Shown: positions 10,423-22,381 of the stretch, one piece after another
Layout: the number at the start of each line of letters is the position of its first letter
Position numbering within the stretch: position 1 is the stretch's first letter
Assembly (NCBI GenBank): GCA_964019165.1
Contig: OZ025269.1
Coordinates: forward strand, 1,927,921-1,991,920
Source of the DNA: Mastigias papua
Lineage: Eukaryota; Cnidaria; Scyphozoa; Rhizostomeae; Mastigiidae
DNA: 64,000 nucleotides
Reading direction: 5' to 3'
Position numbers and translations under genes: made by a program
Notes under the pieces: generated by a model
What the model saw: the letters and a program-made list of their open reading frames with translations, nothing else
Databases searched by the model: none
Told to the model about the DNA's origin: nothing

Positions 10423-13400
10423 TTAAAATAAATTGTAATACTGATAACCATATTTGTCCTGCAAATCAAGTGGGAAAGTCTCGACAGTTCCATGGTTAAT
10501 TTCACAAGAATGCCCACCACCTGATGAAACATGCTGAAGATTGAAAGACAGGCAGTAGCAGTTGTTTGATTGTTGACAAGCAATGCACTTTTTGTGGCAT
10601 TCGTCTACGGAGCTCACCTTGTACACAGCTGCAATGTGATTCTGTAGAACCTTATTGGTGAAATGGAGGCTGGTAACAAATGTTGTGAATCTGGCTTCTT
10701 CCACTATTTGTCCTACAAGGCACAGATTTATCATAAAAACAGTTTTAGTTACGCTTTATTGTATCTGGAAAAAGCGGAGTAATTCTTTATGATATTAAAA
10801 GTACTTCTTCGTACAATTCTCGTCAGAGAATGAACCGTCGCATCAGTTAATGACCGAAAAGTGAAGCAAATATATAGGTAGATACAAATTAATTCATCTA
10901 GATTACACTTACTAGGAACAGATGGCATTGCATGAATTTCAGGACTGCTTGGACCATATCCGGCGCCTGTCTTTCCATATACTTTGTACAGATAATATCC
11001 TTCGTCAAGATTCAAGTGTGTGTAATACAAGCTTTGAGTTTGAACCAGGATTTTCCAGGTATTTGATGGTTCTTTCCTGTAGTATAGAACATAGGAGAGG
11101 ATGCCTTCATGGTTCTGTGCTGGTATTGCGCTCCAGGTTATCTCCATCGTTAGAAATTGTGGACTGGTTGCTTTTAACGATGTTGGTGGTGCACTTGGCA
11201 CTGTAAGAATGAAGATGCTTTGAGATCAAATCCCATGCATAGCACAAAATGCAATACAAACTCCATACACTGAAATATGAACTATGAGTAGATACCTGGT
11301 AGCACTCGACGTATAAAATAAAGGGTTGCAAGAAGTTCGAATCTCACTCGAGTAAGTCATTTTCTCGCATGTTCGCTTTACAATATGAATCAATGAATAT
11401 CTCGCCAAGTGGTATTTATGCTGTATCAGCGATATTTTCCTAGCTTAGAGTAAATACTGTGCTATTCAATCATACTTCATATGAATATACATTGTCTACT
11501 CTTTGCTAATGACTTTTATCTACAGTATTACATCCCTGACTATCAGTCACATACTTTAGCTCTAGTACGTATACTTCCTCATTTTAGTCATTCAATCCTC
11601 CTTGTCCTATTACCTTGATCAGGAGCATAATTAGGAGGAATTTTCTAGGGCAAGGATTTAATATACAATAACGGCCACACTAAACACTTCTGAATTGAAT
11701 ATAGCGTGGGCTAATAATGTTTAGAAGTAGATACGAAAGAATTATTGCTGAAACTTTCACAATTTTTAAGTGTAATCATGATTATAATCACTTCTACTTA
11801 GCAAAAATGCGTCAAATAGTTTCAAAATTTTCAAAGGAGTTTTTATCCATTTGACGAAAATGGTAGGATATAGTGATCTAGAACCCTCGGACCTCCCGTG
11901 TAGTTTTGCGTCTGTTGAATGATATGGGTGGTAACTTTCTGAAGTCAGTTTTGTTGTTTTAATTCCACCAAAACGGTTCGTTATCACTTTCGAGTTACTG
12001 TTTCGATTTTTCTAATATGTATCTGAACAGTTTGATAGAATCAAAGTCCCCATCTCATTATCTACAACCTTGTCAGTCTTAACGTTATGGTAGCAGATAC
12101 CCATTACAATAATATTTTTTGGTCATATTTCCAAGTTTTTGATTTTCAAAGAAATATGTTCTAAAATATATGTACTCTATATTTCCATACTTGCTTTCTT
12201 AATTGGCCGCCGTGAACACATTAAATCTGGGGATATTCAAGTTGTACTGTTAAAAATTTTCCTTAGAAACGCCCTTAGCAACAGGTTGGAATATCATTTA
12301 CCCTTTCTGTTTGGTGAGAAGTGTGTATTTTCTAAAGACCAGTTGTACTGTTTGCTTTGAATTGCTCCTTGAAACCATATTGCGATTGCCTCCTCCTGAT
12401 TACTGCTGAAAGCGAGACAGAATAGCATAGTTTTTCAATGCCTTCCTACTTATTACTGAGGTTTACGTACATGTCTTCGTAGGGTACTGTGTTTTGTTGC
12501 TACAGTTAAAATGGGAAGTAAGAAAAGGTACATAAAACCAAGAGCAAAGAAGAGAAAGTTCCAATCGAATCAATTTTCTGAAGAACCAGAAAAAGAAGTT
12601 GTAGGTTCAGTGAGTGAAAGTGAAACCCCGAAATGTAGGCCTAGGCCAATCTTTGATGAGCGACCATGTGCATCGTCGAAAAAAATTCGCTTGGATGAGG
12701 GACTGATCGAAGATGTACCTACATCTGATGAATCGTTTATCGTTGTAAACATGACCTTTTTGCAACAGCTTGTATCTCTTTTTGGAGCCTGTCCTAGTTG
12801 TACAAAATCTAGTTTGGAAGTGGAAAATCAGTTGGGTTTCAAAATGGGGTTTTGCTACAAAATAAAAATATTTTGCAAATTATGCCATTGGTCCGAAGAT
12901 CTAACATCAAAAGTGATTGAGCAAGGTACACCTGGTCAGAAACCATATGAAGTCAATTTAAGAATGTTGATTGCATTTGGAGAAATAGGCCAGGGATTAG
13001 GGTCTATGCAAACATTTTGTAGGTGCCTAAATATGCCTCCACCAATGTCAAAATCTGCATATAATAAGACAGTGGCAAATCTGCGGGATAGATTCACTGC
13101 TGCTGCAATAGATAGTTTGAAAACTGCAGCAAATGAGACAAAAGCTCTCTTAGGAAATGGAAGTGAAGAGAACCCACTACATTGCCATGTTTCCATTGAT
13201 GGAACATGGCAAAAACGTGGTTACTCTTCACTAAATGGCATTGTGACAACAATGTCAAGAGACTGTGGAACGTGCATAGACTATCAAGTGGTTACTAAGT
13301 CTTGTAAAGCATGTGAAAGCTGGTCCACAATGGAAGGGACTGACCAATATCCTGTAGAGGCAGTCTATTGTGGAATACTCTTAGTGATGATCTAAAATTG

Positions 13401-16400
13401 ACAACTTCTCTCGTAAAATTCAAAAAAAGGAATACGTTGCTGGGATGGCAACAACTGCACGTGCTACATTTGCACTTAATTTAGGGTTTTTATGTATTTC
13501 GTTGCATATTATATTGTAAATAGTTGGTGTTAATTAGTTATTACTAACTATAAATAAACCAACTGTAAAAAAGCTTTATGATTATGATTATGATTATATT
13601 TGGAAAGCTAGTCATAAATGCCCTATAAACCACTTTGGGTCATCTGGTACAATGGAGTCATATGGGGCAATAGAGATTTACAACAGATCTGTAGATTTTC
13701 ACAATGTGCGCTACACTGGATACATAGGAGATGGTGACAGTAGCTCTTATGCAAGTGTTGTTAAAGCAGCTCCTTATGGTGATATTGAGATTAAAAAGAT
13801 GGAGTGTGTTGGCCATATTCAAAAGAGAATGGGCACAAGACTTAGAAACGTGCGGACAACATTAAAGGGTACAAAATTGTCAGATGGGAAAACAATTTCT
13901 GGCCAAGGAAGACTTACAGAAAAGATTATCAACAGAATGCAAAACTATTATGGTCTTGCAATCAGGCAGAACATTGATAACCTTTATGCAATGAAGAAGG
14001 CTGTATGGGCAATTTTTTTCATATGATAGAAAATGATAATGAAGAAGATAGACACAAATGTTGCCCCAGAAGTGAAGACAGCTGGTGCAAGTATCAAGCA
14101 GATCAAATTACTGGGAAGAGCACCTATAGAGATAAAACAGATATACCATTGGCTATAAAGGAACATCTCTTTCCAGTAGTTAAGGATCTTGCTAGTGATG
14201 AGCTACTGAGAAAATGCCTTCTTGTCCAGACACAAAATGCTAATGAGGCCCTCAATAAGGTAATATGGAATAGATGCCCCAGAACACATTTTGCATCAAG
14301 AAGCATTGTTGAGATTGCCACTGCATCTGCAGTTCTATACTTTAATGATGGATCTAGTGGAATTCTGAGAGTTCTGCAAAAGTTAAATATTTATCCTGGG
14401 GCATTCACCAAACTGGCTTCATGCAAAGTTGACAAAAGCCGAATAAAGAATATGGAGTATAAATCAAAAAAGGCTTCAAAAAAAAGGAGAAAAAAGCTTA
14501 AGGCTCTTAGGAAAGGGTTTCATGATTCTCAGAGTGAATGGGAAGGAAAGGCCTATGATCCAGGGGCACATTAAGTCATTTTGTCTGTTAGTGAACATAA
14601 ATTAGACTTTCATTGCATTTTGCGGAAAATCAATTTTTATGACTATACTTGATTTTTCAACAAGGATTGCAAAAAATCTGAATAACTTAGAGCTTTGAAA
14701 TTTGGCATGCTAAATAAGGACCTATTGCTAGGTGTGCTGAACCAATAAAATGGGCATCATAAAGAACCTGAAGGGAAAAATATGACTTTGAATGCTAATT
14801 ACCACACCCAAATTGTTGGTCCTACAAATAGAATTGAATAACTAAAAAATTATTACTAAATTTTGCAAAATTCTTGGTTCAGCACATTAACCACACAGTT
14901 ATGTCTATTCCTTCCACATTAGAGCTTGCTACCTGATGCATGGACAAAGATATCCTTGTTAGAAATAGCACAGCTCCTCTAACAATTTATGACCAATCAT
15001 GCGTAACTACTTGGCAAATTTGCAAAATATTCATATTTTCATGCAGCACTTTTGATTACCTTTCAAATTATATATAGGTTGTTATATACATGACTTCATT
15101 GTAAAAAAGTTGTCTAATGGGTATCTGCTACCTTATGGAGGACCCTTTGAAGGGCTACCCTTCTAGAACTATAGAAAAATGAAATGAAAATGAAAATAAT
15201 GGAATGAAAATGAAATGAAAATGGAATGAAAATGAAATGAAAATGGAATGAAAATGAAATGAAAATGGAATGAAAATGAAATGAACACGAAATGAAAATG
15301 AAATGAAAATAAAAATGAAATGAAAATGAAATGAAATATGACAATGAAATGAAAATGAAATGAAAATGAAATGAAAATGAAGTGAAAATGAAATGAAAAT
15401 GAAATGAAAATGAAATGAACAACATAGCTACAATTTTCGGCAGTTCTTCCTTCTGCAAATCCTGATGCAAAATTGTATTCTGAGCCATTGATATTTCCAA
15501 AATAATATGCTTTGCACCTGTAGACGGTGTAGTTCTTTAAACCAGACAATGTGACAATTTGCGGGTATGCCCCCGCCAGGTTTGTGAAGTGCCTAATCAA
15601 GGTAGAGCCCTCATAGCAAACAATCTCATATTTTTGCGCTGCACTCCAATGGTCTCTCGGGTTGAGCTTCGTACCAGAGTTAAGTCGAACTTTTAGGGCG
15701 GAAGAATTTACCACAGTCAATGATGGCACGTTGATACTTGTAACTGCAATAGAATTTGGATTGACTGTATTAAAAATGATCTTGTGCGCCTCAGGTAAAG
15801 TATAGCTTCAAGAATGGTTTAATGCTAAGAGAAAAATGGCCGTAAAATGCAAAATGACAACTGTTACTTCTTCATATATCCAGGTTTATAACTGATTTCT
15901 GCTTGTAGAGCTTAGGACTCAAATCTTTATTAGCTGTTAGCCGGCTTTCCATTTTGTTATTATCTGGTGAGTAGCTGAGAAGGTTTAAGGCTGGTAAATT
16001 ATTCTTCCTCAAACTTTTTAAGGAATTAAATTTCATATGCCTGTACAACAATATTCTCTACAATTTACGACATAGACAGAATTGAAGTGGTGGCGTACCT
16101 TCAAGAAAAATTTGCTCATCATACAGTGAATCTGCCGAAATATTATTTTGTGTACGGTACACGTCAAGCCTTCCTTTTCCAATAATAGACACTTCCATTG
16201 TCATAAACTGCCTGCTCTGAATGTCAACAGACACACTCTTACTAGTCGTTGTATCGATTAACAGGCGGCTACGATAAATTTAGACTTTTCAGCTCATGTG
16301 CTTGTTATTTAGAACTCTGCACTTACAAACAAAGTATGATCTTTGATGATAGTATATATGTGATTATGATATATTTCTGCTACAAACAATAGTAAATACT

Positions 16401-19400
16401 AATAAAGCAAAAAATGCCTTTAAACTGCAAATTACTGATAATAGAGCTAAAAAGTGAATTGTTCGGGCGCAGCAAGGGTGGATGGGCAGCGTTTTCCCAA
16501 GGATGCAGGACAAGGACCAACCAGGTAACTGAGAGCAATTTAATCGGAACCTGTGCAATCAGATCTTATGCATCCTATGTTGTTGAATTGTCTTTATCTT
16601 ATCACTTAAAAATCTGTATCAGGAACAAAAGCTTAAAACAGAATGCACGACTAAAGGCTGATAAAGTAAAATGATAACGAAAAGAACCAATGGATGGGGA
16701 CTGTGCCCAGTTTCCCCTTTCCACGTATACAGGAGTGAAACATGGCCGCATAATGAGTGTCAGAAATGATAGATTGCCTATTCGAGGCTAAAGGATCCAA
16801 AACATCTAAAGGAACATCTAGTTTCATATTGTTTGAATTTGATAGTCTTACACTCCTATTTAGTTTCAATGCGTCTTCCATGTGTTGACAAGCTGTGCCT
16901 TTAAATCCTTCAAAAACTGGAGTTAGAAGTCTATGCTCAGTTCTAAGATGTATTGGTGACCAGTGAAGGTGCTATAGACATTCACAAGGACTTCCAGCCA
17001 GATAAAGCATAAAACGTTGTAAGGATTTCTAGAAGGAGTTGTTCGATTTTTCATGAAAAGCTAACTTCGGTTTTGACAAAGCTCTCGCTGCCTATGACAT
17101 GTCTCGAATACAAGTTGAATTTTCAACTTTTGTGTGTTGAAACTGAGTTTCTTTTACTTTCCTGTAGAGTAAAATGCCAGAAATAAGAATCTGACAGTTT
17201 GAAACAAGCCTGTTGTTCATGTCCTATGCGATAAGGTAGTTTCAATAATCAGGACGCAGGTTCTTAACCTAGTCTTAGTCATCTCTTGCCTATCACAGTT
17301 ACGTATGTAATGCTTTTGGAGAATCCATGACAGGGGTTGATTGGCAAGCAGGCTGCCAAATTTCATTGCCATAACTTGCACAATCCTAACTTACATTTCT
17401 CCGTGGACAAAGAATAAAGTTGTTTTAGAGCCTTGTTAGAATATTACACTGAAAAATATCTAAGTAAGTGATATCAAAATATGCAAATTCAAGCAGTATG
17501 ATCTCAATAAATGAAGGTTCCTATTTGCGGGTTCTTATTGAACTTATACAGTCAAATCGAATTGGCACCTGGAGTTGAGATTTCATTTGAAAATTTATTA
17601 GTGGTATACTCATGATTCTTCAAACCAACATCAATAATTTGAAATTTAAACTAAAAGCAAACTTTTTATCCACTCTTTAATTTTCCATAAACAGCGTAAG
17701 TTGAAAATTTCTCTAAATCGGGATGAAAAGCATTGGGAATTGTCTTAAAGTGCAAGATTTCTGATGAAATTATACTTACTGATTAATCGAGATCCCTGAT
17801 CTAGACTTGATCACTGCTTCGCAAATGTATTCACACGATAATCTGAAAGTTTGGGAATATTGAGGCGTTTCTATGTAACTGAGGAACAAATTGATCTCAT
17901 TTGTGACGTTTGTAACTACCTGCTTTGCAAGCATATATGAAGATGGGAGTAATTGCGATCTCAATGTATACAAATCCTGAATATTTGAAAAGTCACTTAG
18001 CGAAACTTTGCCATATGAGTGTTTCAGTACATCCCATGAATGGTAAGAATCTGGAGAAAGAAGAAATTATTTACAAGTTGAGTAAATCAAACATCGTTCA
18101 GCCTGGTTTCCAAATAGCCATAACGTGCCGTAAGGTACAGGTACCACTTTCCTGTGCCATTGGTACCGGCAACTTCCGGCAAAGCTTTTCCATATTATAT
18201 TTTATGGTAGGGGCTACCTGTACCATACCGTAAGGTTAGAGAAAAGTTCAAAATTGTTCATCTTTTCAAAGTCATTCCGGTACTTGAATTAACATAGCTG
18301 AGGCTGCCAGCGGCACTTAGAAAAGTGGTTTTCCATATAAATTAAAAAAATGGTTACCGCACCCCTGTATCAACAATACAGGCAAGTGGTACCATCACCA
18401 TAAGGCCATAAGCTGAAGGAAGTGAGATCAAAATTGAGGACCTTGGTGTTAAGTTGAACGATCTTTGAAAGATCCATTAACTTTGGAAACTACAAATCTA
18501 TCATTGTTTACAATAGCTGATAATTTGAACACAGCAGAAAGTTGCATGACTACATATTGTAACGAACAACGAGGAAAACGAACCTAGCAAAGATTTATGG
18601 GAAATCCATGAACACTGTATTCAATTCAACGAAGGCCAAAAGCTAACCAATACAAAAAGACAGCATAGAGAGAAATACTTTAATCCCCACTCTAGGGAAA
18701 CAATGTCACGAAACTTTAATGATCCAGACAGCACTCAAAAGAGAATAATGTAACGAATATCAAGCAAACCAACCAGGGAATGTCCTTATTGTCTTTTGAC
18801 CATCAATCAGTGATCGAAAATGCTTTCTCTAGCATAGCTATTAAATGTTTGAGAGCTCTGTCAGGTCTATTTTCTCCCAACCTAATTGACCAATCATCAC
18901 GCAGGATACTGACCACACATACTAAGACTAAGTCCATTTTGCGTGGTGATTGGTCAATTAGGTTGGAAGAAAATAGACCTTATCAGAGTTCTCAAACATT
19001 TTGGGACTGTGCTGCTTTCTCTCTATTATAGCAGTCACCTTACGCTTTTAATAATAAGAATTTGGTCAAGTTCTCTTAAGATTGTTCTCACCTCTAGAGT
19101 GATTTTTGGTAAATATTTGAGAAACTGCATGCAGCGTACAGTTTCTAAGACAAAAATAAAACAAAGAACTCTGGTGTTTAGTGACAACCTACTCGGAATT
19201 TGTTTGCCAAAAGAATACAAGTTCTTAAGTGCTTTTGAGAATCCTTATCTGTGGTTGAGCATGTTCTAGCAGTTCCTGGAAAATCGGACCACAGCGTTCT
19301 TATAAAAGATTACATTGATATTAGGCGGTTGTTGACATCATTAAGTAAACATCTGCGAAAAAAGGCTAAAATTCTGTCCTTTAGTACTTCGCAAAATACT

Positions 19401-22381
19401 CTCGGATCTTCTTGAATAAATATAATGATGTTCTAGCTACATATTAAACACTTTGAGAGATTAACTTACCCATGGTTCGATAAATATATCTGTTGCTTAT
19501 TGGAGAGACTATTGTGCTATTGGGGAACTTCACACCGAGTTCACATGAGCTAGGTCTGGCAAAGCTGAGCTTAAGCTTGTAACTGAAACCTTTTCGCAGT
19601 GAGACATGTTCACTAGAAGAATGGAAAATAATTCTTTGAGTGTGGTCTGTTTGAAATCGATGCAAGTACTGAAGAAGAAAGACATGAATTAACAATAAGA
19701 ACTAATAGTCAAACTCATTAATAAAAATAAAATCCTCCCTTTTTGCTTTCATGAACTGTTTGACTTTTTGCTTTCAAATGTTCATCAACATCATACAAGG
19801 CAAGAGTGTTAAGGTCGCATTTATCTGACGCGTGAAAACACTCTACAATATTGTTTGAAGATTGTTAGATATGCAGTTGCAAAATCTTAGAACAGCATCC
19901 TTACTTTGATCAAACAAGCATATTCTGTAATTACCTTCTTGTCGTCAAACTAATTTGTATTCGTATCCCATCAACTATCAATCATAAGATCTGAGCATTT
20001 TGTCTTTTTCTGAACATAAACGAAATCCTAAGACCTTAAACAGCTCCTCCTACAGGTAGCTCTGCCATGAGAATACTCCTCCTGTAAGAAATTCCTCTTT
20101 TGTATTTCATTGTAGTTTGTTTTGTACAACTGCATTTCACACATTTTGGATACCAATTTTTGTTTAAATTTGACTAATATATTTTAGTCGCGAATTTGTA
20201 TGTAGAGTTTAATTTCAAAATTAAAAGGAAGCAAACTGAAGTAAACAGAGCATTTTCAGAATGATCTTTAACAGCTAAAAGAATTGCATTATTAGGTCAT
20301 CCCTCCTTCAGCATAAATATCAGTTCTCTTTTTAACAGCATCATTATTGCTCTCGTTTTCAGAGCTTCGCTCTCAACATTAGATTGAGAATGGTACAATA
20401 TTGAGAATATAAGTAGCATGTCTTTTTCATGCAGGAGGAGTAGTGATGATAAGACAGAGTCAATCTTCATCAAAATTCATGAAAAGAAGGGAGACAGAAG
20501 AGATTTGTTACAAGATATGGGAAAAGTCATCAAATTTTCTAAAGGAGATGGAAGAAGCCACTGATTTGTAAAGGAAAAAGAATTTTGGCCCTTGTTCCAT
20601 CCCCGCTGTTCATGGAACCTCCTTCAGTCAGCTCACAGTTGCTGATCATATTGTCGTCAAGTATTATCTTATCATTTACATATAGTAACCTTGGCTACGC
20701 TCCTTCTGATTCTTCTACAGCAAATCCAAGTATATAAGAACCCTCAAAAATAAGAACGTACAGGCTGTTCTTTGCCAGCTGAGCACTGAGTAACTAAAAA
20801 TCTGTTTCAGTTTGATAACAGAGGGGTTCTTGTAGCAAGCTAATTAAGTTGGCTTTTGATGCATAAGGCTTCCAGACTTTTAAAGGCAAGATTGTTATAA
20901 TGAAGTTTCGGCTTTGTGTGCTCAACAATTTATCCAGTTTAACAAAAGATAATCTTCAGATCATTTTACCAATGAAAATCCTATAAGTCAGTACAAAACC
21001 ATCAGATATATAGCTTTCATTTCCGAAAAAAGTTTTATAAACCAAATCTGCGAATGCATAAGAACCTCTATACCCTAACAACAATCCACCTGCCTGTGGA
21101 ATATGATTTTACTTCAGCTTGACCCGCAGAAGGGACTTCTTACGTGTAGATATCTAAAGCAGTAAAGTATAGGACATTTGTCCACATAAAAACAACGGTA
21201 TGTGTAGATTATAAAAAAGAAATAAATACTTTTTGATGTATATATTGTTGTGAGATAAATCGATCATATGTAGGCTGGATGTCGAATCCCTGCAGTCTAC
21301 TGGAAATGAATAGGTTCCATTTACGAGTGGAACAAAGAAAGCAGCTATCATTCCACTTTGGCTGTGAAACGAGGATTTTGAGATATACTTGAAGTCATCC
21401 AGGTTTTCAATCAGTGTCGTGTCTGATACTGTATCTGTTAGTGTCATCATGGCACCGTGTCCAGGCTGAAAAATTGCTAGAAAAAGATGGTTGACATTAT
21501 TATGTTGTACAAGAACGTGTGAATACACAACAAAACGACAGAAAAATATGGCTTATAACGTGGTGATTAGTTGGATTGGAGTAATCGACATACACGACTT
21601 TACATACACGACTTTATATACACGACTTTGCATACACGACTTTACATACACGACTTTATAAGCATGGTTTTTGCCAAGTACTGACACTTTCTTGGTTTTT
21701 TCATGATTTTTGTACGGAAGCACTCTTAAAACTTTCTCAGCAAGAATAGCTGAGAATGCATAGCACTGCATTGTTTACAGACAGACAGATTCTACACAAA
21801 CATAATAATGTTATACGTAGTCTATCACAAGAAATCGATACAAATTAAGTAAAAGCGACGATTGTCTTGCCTGAATGTTGGAATTTTAAAATTATGTCAC
21901 CTATCAAATTTCTTAGGTCACAGAAATCCAGTAATGAATTTTCTTAACCTTTGAACTTTGAGCTTTCTTAGATCAAGGAGTGACCCGCTACATTGTAGAC
22001 GGGGTATGAGTGTCCAGATTGTTGTACGGCCAATCAAATGAAGTAATGGGAATCAGATATTAAACTCTGCGGAAAACTAGTTTTAACTTGATGAATAATA
22101 TTGTCAACTTAGTGATATAAAACTTACATAGTAAGGCCATATATCTGATATTACACTTTAACCTAAAAACCATAAAAGATTTCAAATCGTATCGTGGCTT
22201 GTAAGCAATAAAGTAATAAATATTTGCAATAGACAGAAATAGCAGATCTTGCGGAGAGGTTCCTAATATCAAAATTAGAATTCTACTCACGAGAGTTGCC
22301 ATCATAGGCAAGTGACGTCAGCGGAAGTGACAGGAAGTGTAGTAAAAATATGCACCAATCGCATTTCATGTTGACTTTCAT
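10423..22381 (-). CDS. secreted PA14-like / FN3 / FN3 / PAN-like multidomain protein
   Basis: Minus-strand gene assembled from phase-matched exons: 22381-22291 (signal peptide, hydrophobic core after MKCDWC, second ATG at 22369), 21465-21230 (PA14-like, motif FFVPLVNGTYSF), 19668-19470 (end of PA14-like domain, LGVKFPNSTIVSPI), 18050-17780, 16268-16099, 15743-15432 (FN3, LSGLKNYTVYRC), 11200-10913 (FN3, YYLYKVYGKTGAGYG) and 10712-10423 (PAN/apple-like cysteines, VDECHKKC, stop TAA). From 19668 onward every junction keeps the frame (phases 1, 2, 1, 1, 1). Exon 1 (phase 1) does not fit the PA14 exon (phase 0), nor does that exon's phase-2 end fit the next, so at least two small exons are unlocated. 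No transmembrane segment follows the PAN region, so the product is probably secreted. The precise name is unknown; a role in adhesion or matrix is inference. Confidence 0.75.
10762..10885. repeat. diverged half of the 38.2-kb MITE family
   Basis: Contains AAAAAGCGGAGTAATTCTTT, CTCGTCAGAGAATGAACCG and AAATATATAGGTAGAT in the same order and spacing as one arm of the foldback element at 38226-38529. It lies in the last intron of the PA14/FN3/PAN-like gene. Confidence 0.55.
12511..14574 (+). pseudogene. broken Mutator-like/Kolobok-like transposase
   Basis: Starts at ATG 12511 (MGSKKRYIKPRAKKRK, basic N-terminus). It follows the intact transposase through CPSCTKSS, the DGTWQKRGYSS first-Asp motif (near residue 230) and CKACESW. 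At 13350 the frame runs into a 5'-truncated LINE insertion and stops at 13395. Homology resumes at about 13595 in a separate frame: GDGDSSSYAS (second Asp), HCCPRSEDSW-type segment as KCCPRSEDSW, then NANEALN (Glu), ending with a basic tail and TAA at 14574. A one-base deletion in a T run near 14015-14025 (IFFHM) shifts the frame again. All three catalytic positions survive in sequence, so loss of function comes from the insertion and frameshift. Confidence 0.85.
13351..13594 (+). mobile_element. 5'-truncated LINE 3' end nested in transposase
   Basis: Begins inside the last codons of a LINE ORF2 in the frame that reads SLLWNTLSDDLKLTTSLVKF, the typical LWN-LP-D-K-SL-FK tail of jockey/CR1-like proteins. 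A short 3' UTR with AATAGTTGGTGTTA and a (GATTAT)n tail follow. The same UTR motif and ORF ending recur at 43.5-43.7 kb, which defines a family. No clear target duplication is visible. Confidence 0.75.
15178..15418. repeat. ATGAAATGAAA-type minisatellite beside a splice donor
   Basis: About 240 bp of interrupted AATGAAATGAAA/AATGGAATGAAA units. Seen from the minus-strand gene it is a long TTTCATTTCAT tract starting about 13 bases after the donor of the 15743-15432 FN3 exon. The open frames through it are repeat artefacts. Confidence 0.9.
18831..19013. mobile_element. foldback MITE, copy 2 (perfect 9-bp target duplication)
   Basis: A 183-bp near-palindrome. The left arm is AGCATAGCTATTAAATGTTT and the right arm, read on the minus strand, is AGCACAGTCCCAAAATGTTT; pairing extends through CTATTTTCT, CCAACCTAATTGACCAATCA and nearly to the centre. 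Flanks are GCTTTCTCT at 18822-18830 and 19014-19022. Same family as the element at 9709-9976, without the pentamer expansion. It lies in an intron of the PA14/FN3/PAN-like gene. Confidence 0.9.
21589..21661. repeat. 15-bp tandem repeat (ACATACACGACTTTA)
   Basis: About five units of CATACACGACTTTA/G with a 15-bp period, in the first intron region of the minus-strand multidomain gene. Confidence 0.9.

Larger units (their letters stand above)
12089..15132 (+). mobile_element. second Kolobok/Mutator-like DNA transposon, degraded
   Basis: Ends are perfect 18-bp inverted repeats GGTAGCAGATACCCATTA, flanked by a 4-bp TTAT duplication (12085-12088 and 15133-15136). The element contains a transposase related to that at 2256-4073 but with different terminal sequence, so it belongs to another family of the same superfamily. 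It sits in the intron between the two FN3 exons of the minus-strand gene, in opposite orientation. A LINE fragment is nested inside it. The shared GG...CC ends and TT-starting 4-bp duplications of both elements support one transposition mechanism. Confidence 0.88.

Noticed and set aside
15114..15500. Phe/Ser/His-rich ORFs (FHFHFIFI)
   Set aside because: Translation of the ATGAAATGAAA minisatellite running on from the FN3 exon past its splice donor.
16651..16881. 77-codon minus-strand ORF as an exon of the PA14/FN3/PAN-like gene
   Set aside because: Neither end has a splice site whose phase fits the neighbouring exons, which already join across it in frame; no recognised domain.
17780..18050. 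Acid sphingomyelinase C-terminal domain
   Set aside because: Weak resemblance in the spacing of two cysteines only; the exon joins in frame to a PA14-like exon and no phosphoesterase motifs occur nearby.
20589..20700. Additional PA14-like exon (LLYVNDKIILDDN)
   Set aside because: Suggestive sequence, but its phase-0 acceptor does not fit the phase-2 donor at 21230 and no good donor follows.
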